From: Schizochytrium sp. TIO01
Taxonomy: Eukaryota; Sar; Bigyra; Thraustochytrida; Thraustochytriidae
Assembly (NCBI GenBank): GCA_004764695.1
Contig: SMSO01000025.1
Span: 233,102 to 297,101, forward strand
Direction: 5' to 3'
DNA: 64,000 nucleotides
Shown here: piece by piece, positions 10,401-18,999 of the stretch
Layout: each line of letters opens with the position of its first letter
Position numbering within the stretch: the stretch's first letter is position 1
The notes under the pieces: generated by a model
The model's input: only the letters and a program-made list of their open reading frames with translations
The model's database searches: none
Told to the model about the DNA's origin: nothing
Made by a program: the position numbers and the translations under genes

Positions 10401-10729
10401 CTCGAGATGACAAGCCAAATCATGTTCCAGAGCAACAAGAAAACATGAAAGCATCTCCTCCTCAAACAAGAATGCGCACAAGGGCAAACAAGAAGATGAA
10501 AGAGACAGCAACAGCAAAAGCAGCAACTAAAGACGGGCTATTAATCTGCACTGATGAGCTTGCCCATAAAGTCTCAGATTCGGCAACTGAGAAATCGCAG
10601 TCGATTGGTCTTGAGACAGCGCAAGGAGACAAGGCAAATCGGATTCCAACACAACAAGAACATACCAAACAGTTCCCTTATCACACAAGAATACGCACGA
10701 GGGCAAGTACAAGGAAAGCGCAGTCTTAA
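7493..10729 (+). CDS. Unrecognised basic protein with C-terminal RMRTR repeats (about 1078 aa)
   Basis: The first ATG of the frame is at 7493 (MGRPRRKK); the codons just before it are TTG GAG. Residues about 30-260 are helical and mixed in charge and look globular. Residues 260-650 are Ser/Gln/Thr-rich and probably disordered. From about residue 675 to the end there are six repeats of roughly 70-92 residues, each containing a basic Q-T-R-x-R-T/S-R-x-x-K core followed by an Ala/Thr stretch and an acidic SDS-A-K-L segment. Two neighbouring units are almost identical in DNA (276-bp offset). The basic cores resemble nucleic-acid-binding tails, and no signal peptide or membrane segment is seen, so a nuclear or chromatin role is possible but unproven. 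I do not recognise the family. Confidence 0.75.
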   Translation: MGRPRRKKAADRSERLSSSPCRGTEDEPARFTDAAVEQLQAFREGCESYYDALSDVLQTLSSIFDKPSSLELCPDPWCTDREAAKRAKETWLEILRFIERVCPCNDDFLAIKFPVSIILLTKGIRSNGGIYSIKISEKETDQTFIRGFNKSMPKLPDVLQKLKSLHKDLSEQRLALLSSHFTQQQVNLIPPAPQHVAKYFETFQMTLESLDEEMSKSHGEQQDRRSSFETSMILVDSIAERHPQEFMQYAEAFIKKSKLHQNATPQIDLSNVCQQSDTKSAVCCNAEVTDQLLEKRNSLQPSSKTLYQPQHILSNKISNEDSNNLHVHFEAGKDSCKKYDLVSRVKYKGELPQNAFHSVETSQNAASQGITSQDAKTSCSDPSLSLLTANTCREHNDQLANQNTESFQAECCTQAVLPVLSQPQDNLQHTPALALKSSNKISAEVEAGSSLGSSTSTSHVQRTESPVQSSLALETQTRRSNTKASKTLAGANSAISVSSIQTRSRCLNVTKPSVLKRALTDLTNRDKSVPHQPVQGKNVYRTSREKREVEESSLESRDLQTHQECGVPQIQHPSKTARNILPAVEVKAQVAIEMTAKTQVKKKIIAPSKGKRKNSGQVTATAVAVEQAQADTSAYNVEESSDILPDLEIEKFQTTCLEESQSKTSCQLLEQQGQAKTSRPKTSVRTRITMEKETLAAVSQASMLSCDVDFEEHCSSTPNSVSMKLRKTNLEVSQDSTLNQAQEQQKHTKKSPPQTRMRTRGSKKKREATTTAAAIAKDEISTCVDEEHNLGVSDSANKRLKSTSLVASQGSAPAQILEQQEPTKELPRETRQSTMANKNKKKSPPQTRMRTRGSKKKREATTTAAAIAKDEISTCVDEEHNLGVSDSATKRLKSTSLVASQGSAPAQILEQQEPTKEPTRETRQSTRSNKRGATTAAKGKILVARVHEESDNNVTNSVLEKLQLAGLEVARDDKPNHVPEQQENMKASPPQTRMRTRANKKMKETATAKAATKDGLLICTDELAHKVSDSATEKSQSIGLETAQGDKANRIPTQQEHTKQFPYHTRIRTRASTRKAQS
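9746..10297 (+). repeat. 276-bp near-identical coding tandem repeat
   Basis: The unit beginning at 9746 recurs at 10022 with only scattered differences. The offset of 276 bp equals 92 codons, so the frame is kept. Older, diverged copies of the same motif lie near 9527, 10246, 10456 and 10675. The near-identity of the inner pair points to a recent duplication or gene conversion. Confidence 0.9.
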
Positions 10730-11651
10730 CTTTCTTTAACTTGCAGAGAGGCGCAGTCAAGGAATCCTTCTCCTGTCACTTCTACACAAATATCCCGTAT
10801 TTAGTGTTAAGATTATACAGACAGAAAAGGTCAAGATTTTAGAAAGAAAAAACAAAAACAAAAAAAACGTCTGGAGCATCCGTATAACTAACTCGAAACA
10901 GAGTCGTCTGTATCTTTGAGGTGAGCACCTTTGAAAGAAGTATCCATTCCTTAATTTCATATAAAACATAAGTATATCATTGTCTTAGAATTCTACACTC
11001 CAAAGATATTCAGGATTTATCTTCTGTTAACATAGCCCAAACCGTATGGAAACCACATCTTCGTCGAGCCTGGTTATCCAGCAATAGCTCTGCCCTTGCG
11101 TAGTATAGTGAGTCGTTGGGCTTTAGGGGATGAATGAAGCAGTCATAGTGGTCCTAATTAATGAAAGTCTCTTCTTAGAACTCGGTTCGTACCTGTGTAC
11201 TCTAGATAGCATCGCTACAAGCATCAGCTGCCACCGTTCTCATCGTGCTCACAAGAGGCTTTGCCTGCTATCGTAAATTTTAAAGAAGTCTGCCTTGTTA
11301 TTTGTTCGCTCTTCACAATCTCAGTGCTCTCAAGCCATTTAGTATCTCTATGAAGGCAGGTTTTTGAGAGCGATCACTCTCTGCAACATCTCTAAGAGTT
11401 AACCCATAGCAATTCCTAACATACAGGTAGTCGTTTCTTTTATGTATAAAGCAAAACAATAATAGGAAAAAAAAGAAGAAAAAATGAAATTAGAAAATGT
11501 ACTACTGGTAGTTTAAAACATAGGTAGGGGCCTACCTGCTACCTTAGTCTCGGTTCATTCAAGTTGCCAAGCGTCTGCGAGTTCCGCAGGACAAAGCAAG
11601 CAAGACAGCAAATCAAACAACCTGGAGCTGCAAAACCACAACGACTTCAAG
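10730..11651. other. Intergenic, no supported gene
   Basis: AT-rich spacer with A-runs near 10845-10865 and 11460-11485. A self-complementary stretch built on TAGGTAGG/CCTACCTG lies at about 11522-11540. It includes the leader of the gene starting at 11652. No other gene seen. Confidence 0.6.
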
Positions 11652-12908
11652 ATGGTGCGCAGGACAAAAGGCAGATCGAAGGCAGGATCAAAGGGTAGCG
11701 TGAAGCCGCCGCTCGATGATTGTAGTGACAACGGTACCTACGAAGACGAGGTAGACGAGGTAGACGATGAAGATGTCCAGACTGCAGAACTCGGATCTCC
11801 GAAGGGAGTCAACGACGAGGGGGTTGAAAGCGAGGAAGATACTAAGAGCGATGCTAAGCGCATTGAACTGGTCAAAGGGGGATTGAACTATCACGATTCT
11901 TGTTTATTGTCAGCTGGCGACTGTACAAAAGGTAACAAGAGACGTGGAGTTGATGGAAACCTTGAAAAAATGTATTCAAGGAAACCTGTCAAAAAGCGAC
12001 AGCATGTGCAGGAAAGTGACAACAACAACAACAACAAAAACAACCACCGCGAAGAGGCCAGACTAAGTGATGAACTTGAAAAAAAAACACTATCTTACGC
12101 TCCTGAAGATGATCTTTCGTTTGCTGATCATCCATTTTATGGGGAATTCTATGAACGCGCTGGCCCTCCTCGCTTTCGGGAGGCCTCCCCAAAGGAGCTT
12201 GAACAAAAGCTGAAGAGGTACCTTGCAGATTGTTTGGCTGATGAAATGGCATGCTGTGTTGCTACTAGAAAGGACCATCTTCGAGAATTCTTCGAAATTG
12301 CGTTTGGGCCTAATGGTGAGCTTGAGGGACGTTTCAAGGCATTGACAGACAAATACCTGTCATCCAGCAATTCCTCCACGGCAGAAACGCAAATAGACAA
12401 CCTGTACGAGGCACCAAAAAAGCCCCACGATGCAGGCTCCCCTTTGCCAAAGCTTCATAAAGACGACGATTTTACTCTAATTACGCACCCTGTCTTTAGC
12501 AGTGCATTTTACCAGGTTCTTAAAGAGGATGCCCCGAGACTGGAACAAATTTTCAACCATCACTGGGCAACATGTCCTGAGGAAACTGTAGCTACAGAAT
12601 ACCGACGTTCTTCAGCTGTACACCGTATGCACAAAAAAGGTGATCTTCACTTGAAGCATTCGATTAACCTCCTCCGGTATACACTTGCCAATAGCATGGC
12701 GTCTAAACTTACCAATAGTTGTATCGAGCTAGGGTCGCCAATCACAAATCGTCTTCGCCAGCAGATGCTTCTTTGTATGCGCAACTTTTTGCAAGTTGCA
12801 CTTTCCAAAAACGGGGAACTGGGAGTGCGCTTTGAGAACACTGCCCTTTTGCTTCTTACTCGGCATGTCCAGGAGGAAGATTTCGCTTGGAAGCAATTGT
12901 ACGCTTGA
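11652..12908 (+). CDS. Unrecognised acidic protein with a duplicated helical module (418 aa)
   Basis: ATG at 11652 gives a 418-codon frame. The N-terminal 150 residues are charged and low-complexity: a basic start (MVRRTKGRSK), acidic runs, then Asn and Lys runs. Two related modules follow. Module A (about 152-240) and module B (about 270-418) both start with an HP..(x)..FY motif. They then share a long amphipathic helix pair ending in GELEGRF or GELGVRF, followed by another helix. Module B has an extra 40-residue insert. No signal peptide or membrane helix is seen. The lysine/arginine patches could be nuclear localisation signals. I do not recognise the domain; alpha-helical protein-protein interaction is the most that can be inferred. 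It lies downstream of the RMRTR-repeat gene in the same orientation. Confidence 0.75.
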   Translation: MVRRTKGRSKAGSKGSVKPPLDDCSDNGTYEDEVDEVDDEDVQTAELGSPKGVNDEGVESEEDTKSDAKRIELVKGGLNYHDSCLLSAGDCTKGNKRRGVDGNLEKMYSRKPVKKRQHVQESDNNNNNKNNHREEARLSDELEKKTLSYAPEDDLSFADHPFYGEFYERAGPPRFREASPKELEQKLKRYLADCLADEMACCVATRKDHLREFFEIAFGPNGELEGRFKALTDKYLSSSNSSTAETQIDNLYEAPKKPHDAGSPLPKLHKDDDFTLITHPVFSSAFYQVLKEDAPRLEQIFNHHWATCPEETVATEYRRSSAVHRMHKKGDLHLKHSINLLRYTLANSMASKLTNSCIELGSPITNRLRQQMLLCMRNFLQVALSKNGELGVRFENTALLLLTRHVQEEDFAWKQLYA

Positions 12909-13567
12909 TTGATATCCCCTTGCTTCTCACCGTGTGCTATGTCATATCTCCACGTCCAACATATAGTTAAACATAATTAATATTCAATGCTATTATTCGG
13001 GTACTTTTGTCCTACTTGCGATATTTACTCTTCATTAAAAATTCCAAAGCATTCTATAACGTAAGCACATATTTGAGCACACTGTCTATATTGAAGGTGA
13101 TACCAAGGAATCAGTTTGTTAAATCTATGTGTCATGGCACAGCCTTGATAAGCAGTAGGGTATTCATCAGTTCTCACAAGCTGTATTGTCTTCCCCACCT
13201 TCAAGGCTGCCACCCTGATTGAAAATGTATCCTATGATGCTTCTCGATTGAATATTAATATGCCACCGATGCAGATGACACTGCTACTTTAGCTAAAGCA
13301 ATGCATGCATTAGACTACACATACACAGTGCAAGGAAGGTCAAGCCACTTTAACAATGTTAGACTTTTTGTGTGTGTCGTAAGTATATTAAGCGGCCTAT
13401 TCTACAGTGTTCTATCATATCATATGGCAGATTATTTTTTTTTTAAATCAAGGGTGACAAGAGAAGAACTATAATCCCTAGTAATTTTTAAACACATTCA
13501 CTACTTCATTATTCTAATTACTCTCGTTTCGAACACATCTAGCACACCAGGGAAGTCCAATGAGTGA
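12909..13567. other. Intergenic, no supported gene
   Basis: AT-rich spacer with a T-run near 13435-13445. Short open stretches around 13265-13400 could be part of an upstream exon of the PAN-like fragment, but no splice-site pair or homology supports that. Confidence 0.5.
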
Positions 13568-14057
13568 AACTGCTCGTCATCAGATCAGGTGTTTGAAGTG
13601 AGTTCTGCATATGGGAATGTTTTAGACTGTATATTTGAAGTAAACATCATACTAGAAGATTCTAACTGGACTGAAACATGCCAGTATGGACGTGTTGATA
13701 TAGATGCACTTTGGCCAAGTGTCATTCCCTCTGCTACTTATCACACATGCAATAGTGGCTTCACCACTCAAGTAGCAGCCCGTGTAACTGGCGCGGAGGC
13801 ATATGAAGCATGTCTTGACCAGTGCTTAGCCCTCGAAAATTTGAAATGTAGGTCCATACGCATAGAAACAATTTATACTGATGTGATGTACACATGCAAT
13901 CTGATGAAATGTTCTATAGGCGAACGAACATTTGAGATTTGAGGAAAACAGTACGTTTGCGGAACTTTCACCCCGTGCTTCATTCAAAACACCGAATACG
14001 AATAACCTTGTACGTTCCATCTGGCTCATGGAGCCACCTCTTTGCTACGGTAAGTCC
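13568..14057 (+). pseudogene. PAN/apple-like Cys-rich exon or gene fragment with a +1 break
   Basis: The frame is open from 13568 but has no ATG, so this is an internal exon or a fragment. It encodes a Cys-rich stretch, with YEACLDQCLALENLKCRSI and then TCNLMKC, which matches the pattern of PAN/apple modules (Cys pairs flanking an amphipathic helix). A TGA stops the frame at 13940-13942. After a +1 step the reading continues for about 36 residues (EENSTFAELSP, then SIWLMEPPLCY) and ends at GTAAGT, a good splice donor near 14051. PAN modules bind carbohydrate or protein in secreted proteins. The remaining exons were not found. Confidence 0.4.
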
Positions 14058-15380
14058 CTTCGTTTCTGTGCTATCACTTCTTCCAGCTTTTCTTTCCTCT
14101 CTTCGTGCGTGAGATCTTTCAAGATAACGCACTCCCCGCATTGCATTTCTATCCTCCTAACCTGTACTTTAATAGTCTCTACTAGTACTACTCCTACTCC
14201 TATCCTTTATTACCCAACAACAACACAGACAGTTCCAACTGTTCCTGCTTGCCTGCCATCCATGTGCCGGATTTCCGGTATTTACTCCGGATTTCCGTAG
14301 TTTTGCTCCCCGCAAACTCGTGGAGGCTGTTTCCTCTCTTTGTCTTTACAGATATAAGAAGATCAATACAGAGAATGGCCACTCCTAGTTATAGCATAGA
14401 TAGGCTTACTGGAAGCCACTTCTATAGTTAAGTGTATTGAGGGCGCTATCCCTGCGAAAAAGCAATCTTAGCGCGTTGTTAGATACTCCTATGTGTGCTG
14501 AGGTCGCGCTTAATGCGTTTGTTTCGTAGTGTTTTGATGAGGAGGCGATCAATTTACATGTTGTTGTCTTCATGGTTGTAGATGGCTTGCAGGCTGCAAC
14601 AAATGTCCACGTCATGGACACGAGCCTTGGACAACTTCTGGCCCAGCATGGTGGACATGGAGTCTGGAAAAGTTACAATGTCTGCAGCTCATGGTGCCAG
14701 TCTTCATGCCTTTATTGCTGTTATCCCGTTCTGCCAATTATGTGTTACGATCAATTTCGATCTCTAACTCGACACAACAAACAAACAAACAATCAAACAA
14801 ACAAACAAACAAACAAACAAACAAATGCACTGAAGCAGGCGGGCAATCTAATAGACAGTCAGTAAGCAACTGAAGAGCGGCTATAAACTCCTGCCATGAA
14901 ATGAAACCGAGCGCACCCCACTTGGAGCAACGCCAAATCTCAGAGTATTTATAACTTGATAAATCAATCATCAATCAATTAATCAATCATTGCCTTCATT
15001 CGCCTATTTGTCCTCTGCGTATATACAGCGCTATGCAGCTCTTTGGTTACTATGGGCTATGCGCTATAGCCTATTTGTCCCTCTGGTATATCCTATAGTA
15101 CTGCGGAATACTCTTGTTTGGACCTCTCTGTACACTGAGTTATACGAAAATGAGTGAATGAGGTAAATGAGTGAATGAGAACATAATATATGACTGACTG
15201 AGTGAACAGGCGCTCGCTTGCGGTCGCTTCCGCGCAAACCCTACGCTCGCTGGCGCTGGCCGCCGTATCGCTGCGCGTCCCGCCCTCTGGCCTTTCTCGT
15301 TTGCTCCTCGTGTCCTTTCCCTCCCTTCGCTCTCCCTTCTCCCTTTTCCCCAGCCAGCCAGACCCCAGATTCGAGGCGCC
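14058..15380. other. Intergenic, microsatellites and uL4m promoter
   Basis: Begins with a possible intron after the PAN-like exon; a polypyrimidine stretch and a PT-rich frame follow at 14190-14290, but no acceptor can be fixed. An (AAAC)n tract lies at 14776-14825 and ATCA repeats at 14962-14990. From 15200 the DNA turns CT-rich, ending in a pyrimidine-rich leader just before the uL4m start. Confidence 0.5.
14776..14825. repeat. (AAAC)n microsatellite
   Basis: Roughly twelve tetranucleotide copies with one interruption. Frames crossing it give meaningless Thr/Asn/Lys/Gln runs. Confidence 0.95.
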
Positions 15381-16436
15381 ATGATGCGCGGGTCTGCCGG
15401 CGCTTTCCGCGCCGCTATGGCTGCTGCCCCTTCTTCGCGTGTGACTCCGTGCGCCGCTCCTCTCTGCTCATCGCTCTTGGCGTCGTCCCGCCTCACCGCG
15501 GTGTCTGCAGCTCCGTCTGTGGGATCCGTCTCACCCATCGTTGCCTCCATGGCGGCCCTCCGCGCCTTCTCTTCGCAGGTTTCTGCAGCTGTTGAGTCGG
15601 CCTCTGCAACCTCTGCCTCCTCAACTTCGGATGTGTCTCCCCCCCCTCCTCCCCCGAGCGCAATGCCTTCGAACGTACGCTTTTCAGACGCTGACGTGCT
15701 CGATGACACTGAGGATGAGGAGCTTGACTTCATCTACGTCGTGGCCCCGGGCCCCAAGTCTGCTCCGCTCTACAAGTTTACGGCTGACCTTTCTCTGGAG
15801 CGTGCCGGCGACTTTGCGCTCAACGACTTTGTCTTTAGCACTGAGGTTCGCCAGGACATTATCCACAACGTGGTAGCCTGGCAGCGGGCATCCCGCCGTC
15901 GTGGTCTTGCCAAGCGCAAGGACCGCTCCGAAGTCAGCGGCAGCACCCGCAAGCCGTTCAGGCAGAAGGGTACAGGTAAGGCTCGTCAGGGTTCCACTCG
16001 CGGCCCACACATGCGTGGAGGTGCTGTGGCTCTTGCGCCTAAGGGAAACCAGGATTTCAGCTACAAATTGAACAAAAAGTACCGTCGCTTTGGACTCCGC
16101 TCCGTTCTGTCTGCTCGTCTCATCGAGGAGAACCTCGTGGTCGTGGACTCCTTCGCGGCACCTGCTGATTCTGAGGACTTCGTCAAGACCAAGCAGATCG
16201 CTGCCATGATCCAGGACCAGGAATGGGACTCGGTCCTCTTCGTGGACGGTGATGACATGAACGAGGAGTTCAAGCGCGCTGTCAGTAACATTCCCAACGC
16301 ACACGTGCTGCCCCAGGTTGGACTCAACGTCTACGATATCCTCAGCTTCAAGAAGCTTGTCATCAGCACTCAGGCACTCGAGGAGCTTGACCGCCGCCTT
16401 GACGAGAACGTGCGCAAGACCTACTTCTCTCGCTAA
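15381..16436 (+). CDS. MRPL4: Mitochondrial large-subunit ribosomal protein uL4m (MRPL4)
   Basis: ATG at 15381 opens a 351-residue protein of the bacterial-type uL4 family. The first 65 or so residues are Ala/Ser/Arg-rich without acidic residues, a typical mitochondrial presequence, followed by a Pro-rich linker. The ribosomal domain starts near residue 115. It contains the conserved basic loop that reaches into the exit tunnel (KPFRQKGTGKARQGSTRGPH, about residues 194-213) and the KKYRRFGLRSVLS helix. The C-terminus ends in the expected alpha/beta part (GLNVYDILSFKKLVIS). It assembles early into the mitoribosome large subunit and binds 23S-type rRNA. The length is usual for a mitochondrial form with a presequence, and the CDS is intronless. 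A pyrimidine-rich leader lies just upstream. Confidence 0.95.
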   Translation: MMRGSAGAFRAAMAAAPSSRVTPCAAPLCSSLLASSRLTAVSAAPSVGSVSPIVASMAALRAFSSQVSAAVESASATSASSTSDVSPPPPPPSAMPSNVRFSDADVLDDTEDEELDFIYVVAPGPKSAPLYKFTADLSLERAGDFALNDFVFSTEVRQDIIHNVVAWQRASRRRGLAKRKDRSEVSGSTRKPFRQKGTGKARQGSTRGPHMRGGAVALAPKGNQDFSYKLNKKYRRFGLRSVLSARLIEENLVVVDSFAAPADSEDFVKTKQIAAMIQDQEWDSVLFVDGDDMNEEFKRAVSNIPNAHVLPQVGLNVYDILSFKKLVISTQALEELDRRLDENVRKTYFSR

Positions 16437-17385
16437 ATTGCCATTGCCACAACCCATTCCTATTTTCCCATCCCTCTCCATTCGACTCATTATTCGATCG
16501 ATCAGTCAGCCAAATTACCTGCTGCTACGTCGATCGGTACATCGACAGACAACCCATACCGACTAAACCTTTTCTTAAAAATAAAACATTAGAAAAAGCA
16601 CCTTAATATTGATGTGAAGAACCAAACCAGCTCCATTGCACCCCATTCTTTATCATTTGGCCAATGATGCATGACAAGCTTTCCCCATCGCTTACAAGTG
16701 TTATAAATGTGCAAAAGCCTTCTCTTTTGCTCATACCCCTTGACTCTTTTTTGTTTCGTCTTCTTTCCCGATTATGACGAAGATCAACGTGGTAGGACGA
16801 ATATTAATTCCCTTTTGTGCTTCTGTTATCTGAACTTTAGTATTCTTCCTCGTGCACGAAAGTTTCATGAGAAGCTTGAGCTTTCTTAAAAACGAAATGG
16901 GTTATGTTGATGCTATTTTCAAGCAAGCTAGAAAGCTAAAAACAACATTCAGAAAATAAAGGGTGTGGGGAGTACATTAGCTTTTTTAAAACTCAAAGAA
17001 GGGAAACATTAGAAGGCTTACTACTGCTCGAATATAACGAACAACAGAGCTACGCAAAGGCCTACGAATATTACATATTCACTCGAACGCCCAGGGAGCA
17101 CCGATGTAATAAGCACAGAAGAAGGAGACCGGGCAAGACTGCCTTGACTAGCACAGATCGACCTCTGGCAAGCACACATTTCTGGATGTTTGCCTTGATG
17201 TCTGTCTGTCTGTCTACCTATCTATTCATCTTTGTACTGCCTGTATGTGTATAGGTATATAGGTATATATAATGCTGCTAAATTTATTTTTCGTTTTCTT
17301 TCTCAGCCGTGTTTGCTTCTCAGATTCACATCATACTCGATTGCTGAATTCAACAGCAGACAAAATATTGTATGTTCTGAATCGT
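16437..17385. other. Intergenic between tail-to-tail genes
   Basis: Spacer between the convergent uL4m and QTRT2 genes. It holds A-rich polyadenylation-like sequence (AATAAAACATT near 16579), short TGTC/TATC repeats at about 17205-17225 and a TATA-rich patch at 17250-17275. No gene seen. Confidence 0.6.
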
Positions 17386-18574
17386 CTATCCATGGTGAGC
17401 GTGGACCCAGGCCTTAACATAGGCCTCCCTTTCGCTTGCGCACGGAAGTCTAGCCACATGATCAACGAGGCGCATCAGCATCGATGCGTTGTGGTAATAA
17501 AGAAGCATCTGGCCTAGAAGCTCCTTAGACTTAAGGAGGTGATGCACGTAGCCTCGAGTGTGGTTCCTGCAGACCCAGCAATCGCAGCTTTCAGCAAGAG
17601 GCCCCTTGTCCTCACTGACACGCTGATCCAAGAGGCTCATAGATGGTTCATATTTGCCAGCCTCGGTCTCAGGGCTCTCCGAGTCAATCTCCACTGTAAA
17701 ACACAGTAAGCAGTCAAGTTTGGTCATCATGAGCGGTAGGGCTGTCTCCACGGCATCCGCTCCCGCTGCAATGGCCGCAATAAGCTCCTCGACGGGCCCA
17801 GTTCCCATCTGTGCATAAATAAACGCCTCCTTTCCAGCTTGTGCACGTGCTTCCTTAATTCTTGCCACTTGCGACTCCTGGTCCAAAAACCTCAAGTTCA
17901 CCAACGAGTATCCCGGTTTCACCTGCATCTGCGCCCCGTGCTCTTGCACAAGCTTCATTGCCGTCTCCATTGATCTCTCCTGTGTCTCCACATCAAGGCC
18001 CACGACTGGCAGCAGCAACTTCGCAGCTCCATTCTCCTCCTGCTGGGGAGTTGCCGCCCACCACTTAAGCGCACTCTCAGACCACGCATCGACCCTTTTC
18101 TGTGCCCGGTCTTTGTGTTTCCGAGAGTACGTGCAACCTACAGTTTCGTACGGCGACACAACCGTGGGTGCTCTCAAAACATCCCTCGAGAAGGAAAGGT
18201 ATTCCTCGCAGCTCAAGCTTACCCTTTCCATAGCAGCAGTAGTGAAAACCACGGCACCGTTGGCCTTGTTGCCGCTACTCACAGAGCTGTCGGGTGGTTG
18301 CAGCAGGCCACTGCGGGTGTTAGCAACGATCGAGATTGAATCACTGAGCCCGACAAACGTCTTTAGACCTCGTGAGCCAGGGACTGTGGCGTGGGCCTCA
18401 AGGGCTTTCTTGCCAGGGAGCAAGGAGCCCACATCGGCGGCGAAAGCAAGGTTGCGACCTCCGCCAGGGCTGCTCAGACTTGCCACTTCCAGGTCTGACA
18501 ACAGTTGCTGCGACAGGAACGGGGGGCGGCCCCGTCTCCAACGTTAGTACGCACGCGGACGGCGCTGATGTCAT
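17386..18574 (-). CDS. QTRT2: Queuine tRNA-ribosyltransferase accessory subunit 2, one frameshift
   Basis: QTRT2 pairs with the catalytic subunit QTRT1 to swap guanine for queuine at the wobble position of GUN-anticodon tRNAs, often at mitochondria. The C-terminal half shows the family zinc site CDCWVC followed by a His 26 residues later (C-x-C-x2-C-x25-H), the NHTRGYVHHLL helix, and the barrel segment with GADAVETALP. The long frame has no ATG: it opens with TTG at 18501 and remains open upstream (FLSQQLLSDLEVA). The N-terminal strand (PSACVLTLETGPP) lies in another frame with ATG at 18574. A +1 step at the six-C run (18521-18526) joins them. Homology-like residues continue beyond that ATG (VFESAQDSLAK), so the true start may lie further upstream or in another exon. 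Tail-to-tail with uL4m, same strand as MSH2. Confidence 0.85.
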
Positions 18575-18999
18575 CTTTGCCAAAGAGTCTTGAGCAGACT
18601 CGAAGACCAGAGAATAAGAAATGAACAACCAAGATGGCCATTACCATGTACAAAATAGATTGCCATCATCGTCATAACGGGGTCCCTTAGTTTATAAAGT
18701 GCTATAGTATTTGGTAACAACAGCCTGATGACAGAGATTTAGTATAGATAAGTTCATCGATTGGATAAACTTGAAGGCGGAGTTTCGAGACCGCACGTGA
18801 TAAAGATTAAAGTATTTGAACAGCAAATGCATAGAATTAATTGCATTCGTGAAATATGTCGAACATTTGAAGCAGCAATACACAAAAAAGTGGAACAAGA
18901 GGGGAAAAGATGGTTGAATTCGATTTTAGCTACAGAGTTAGGTCTAGGCCAGGAAAAGGAATAAGAATGCTGAGAAGGAGTGGAAAGTGCGTTTGTTGA
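18575..18999. other. Intergenic between QTRT2 and MSH2
   Basis: About 425 bp of AT-rich DNA holding the QTRT2 promoter and the MSH2 3' end. A 67-codon plus-strand frame starts with TTG and is not supported. Confidence 0.6.

Noticed and set aside
18761-18964. 67-codon plus-strand frame between QTRT2 and MSH2
   Set aside because: Starts with TTG and lies antisense in a short spacer; no homology seen.
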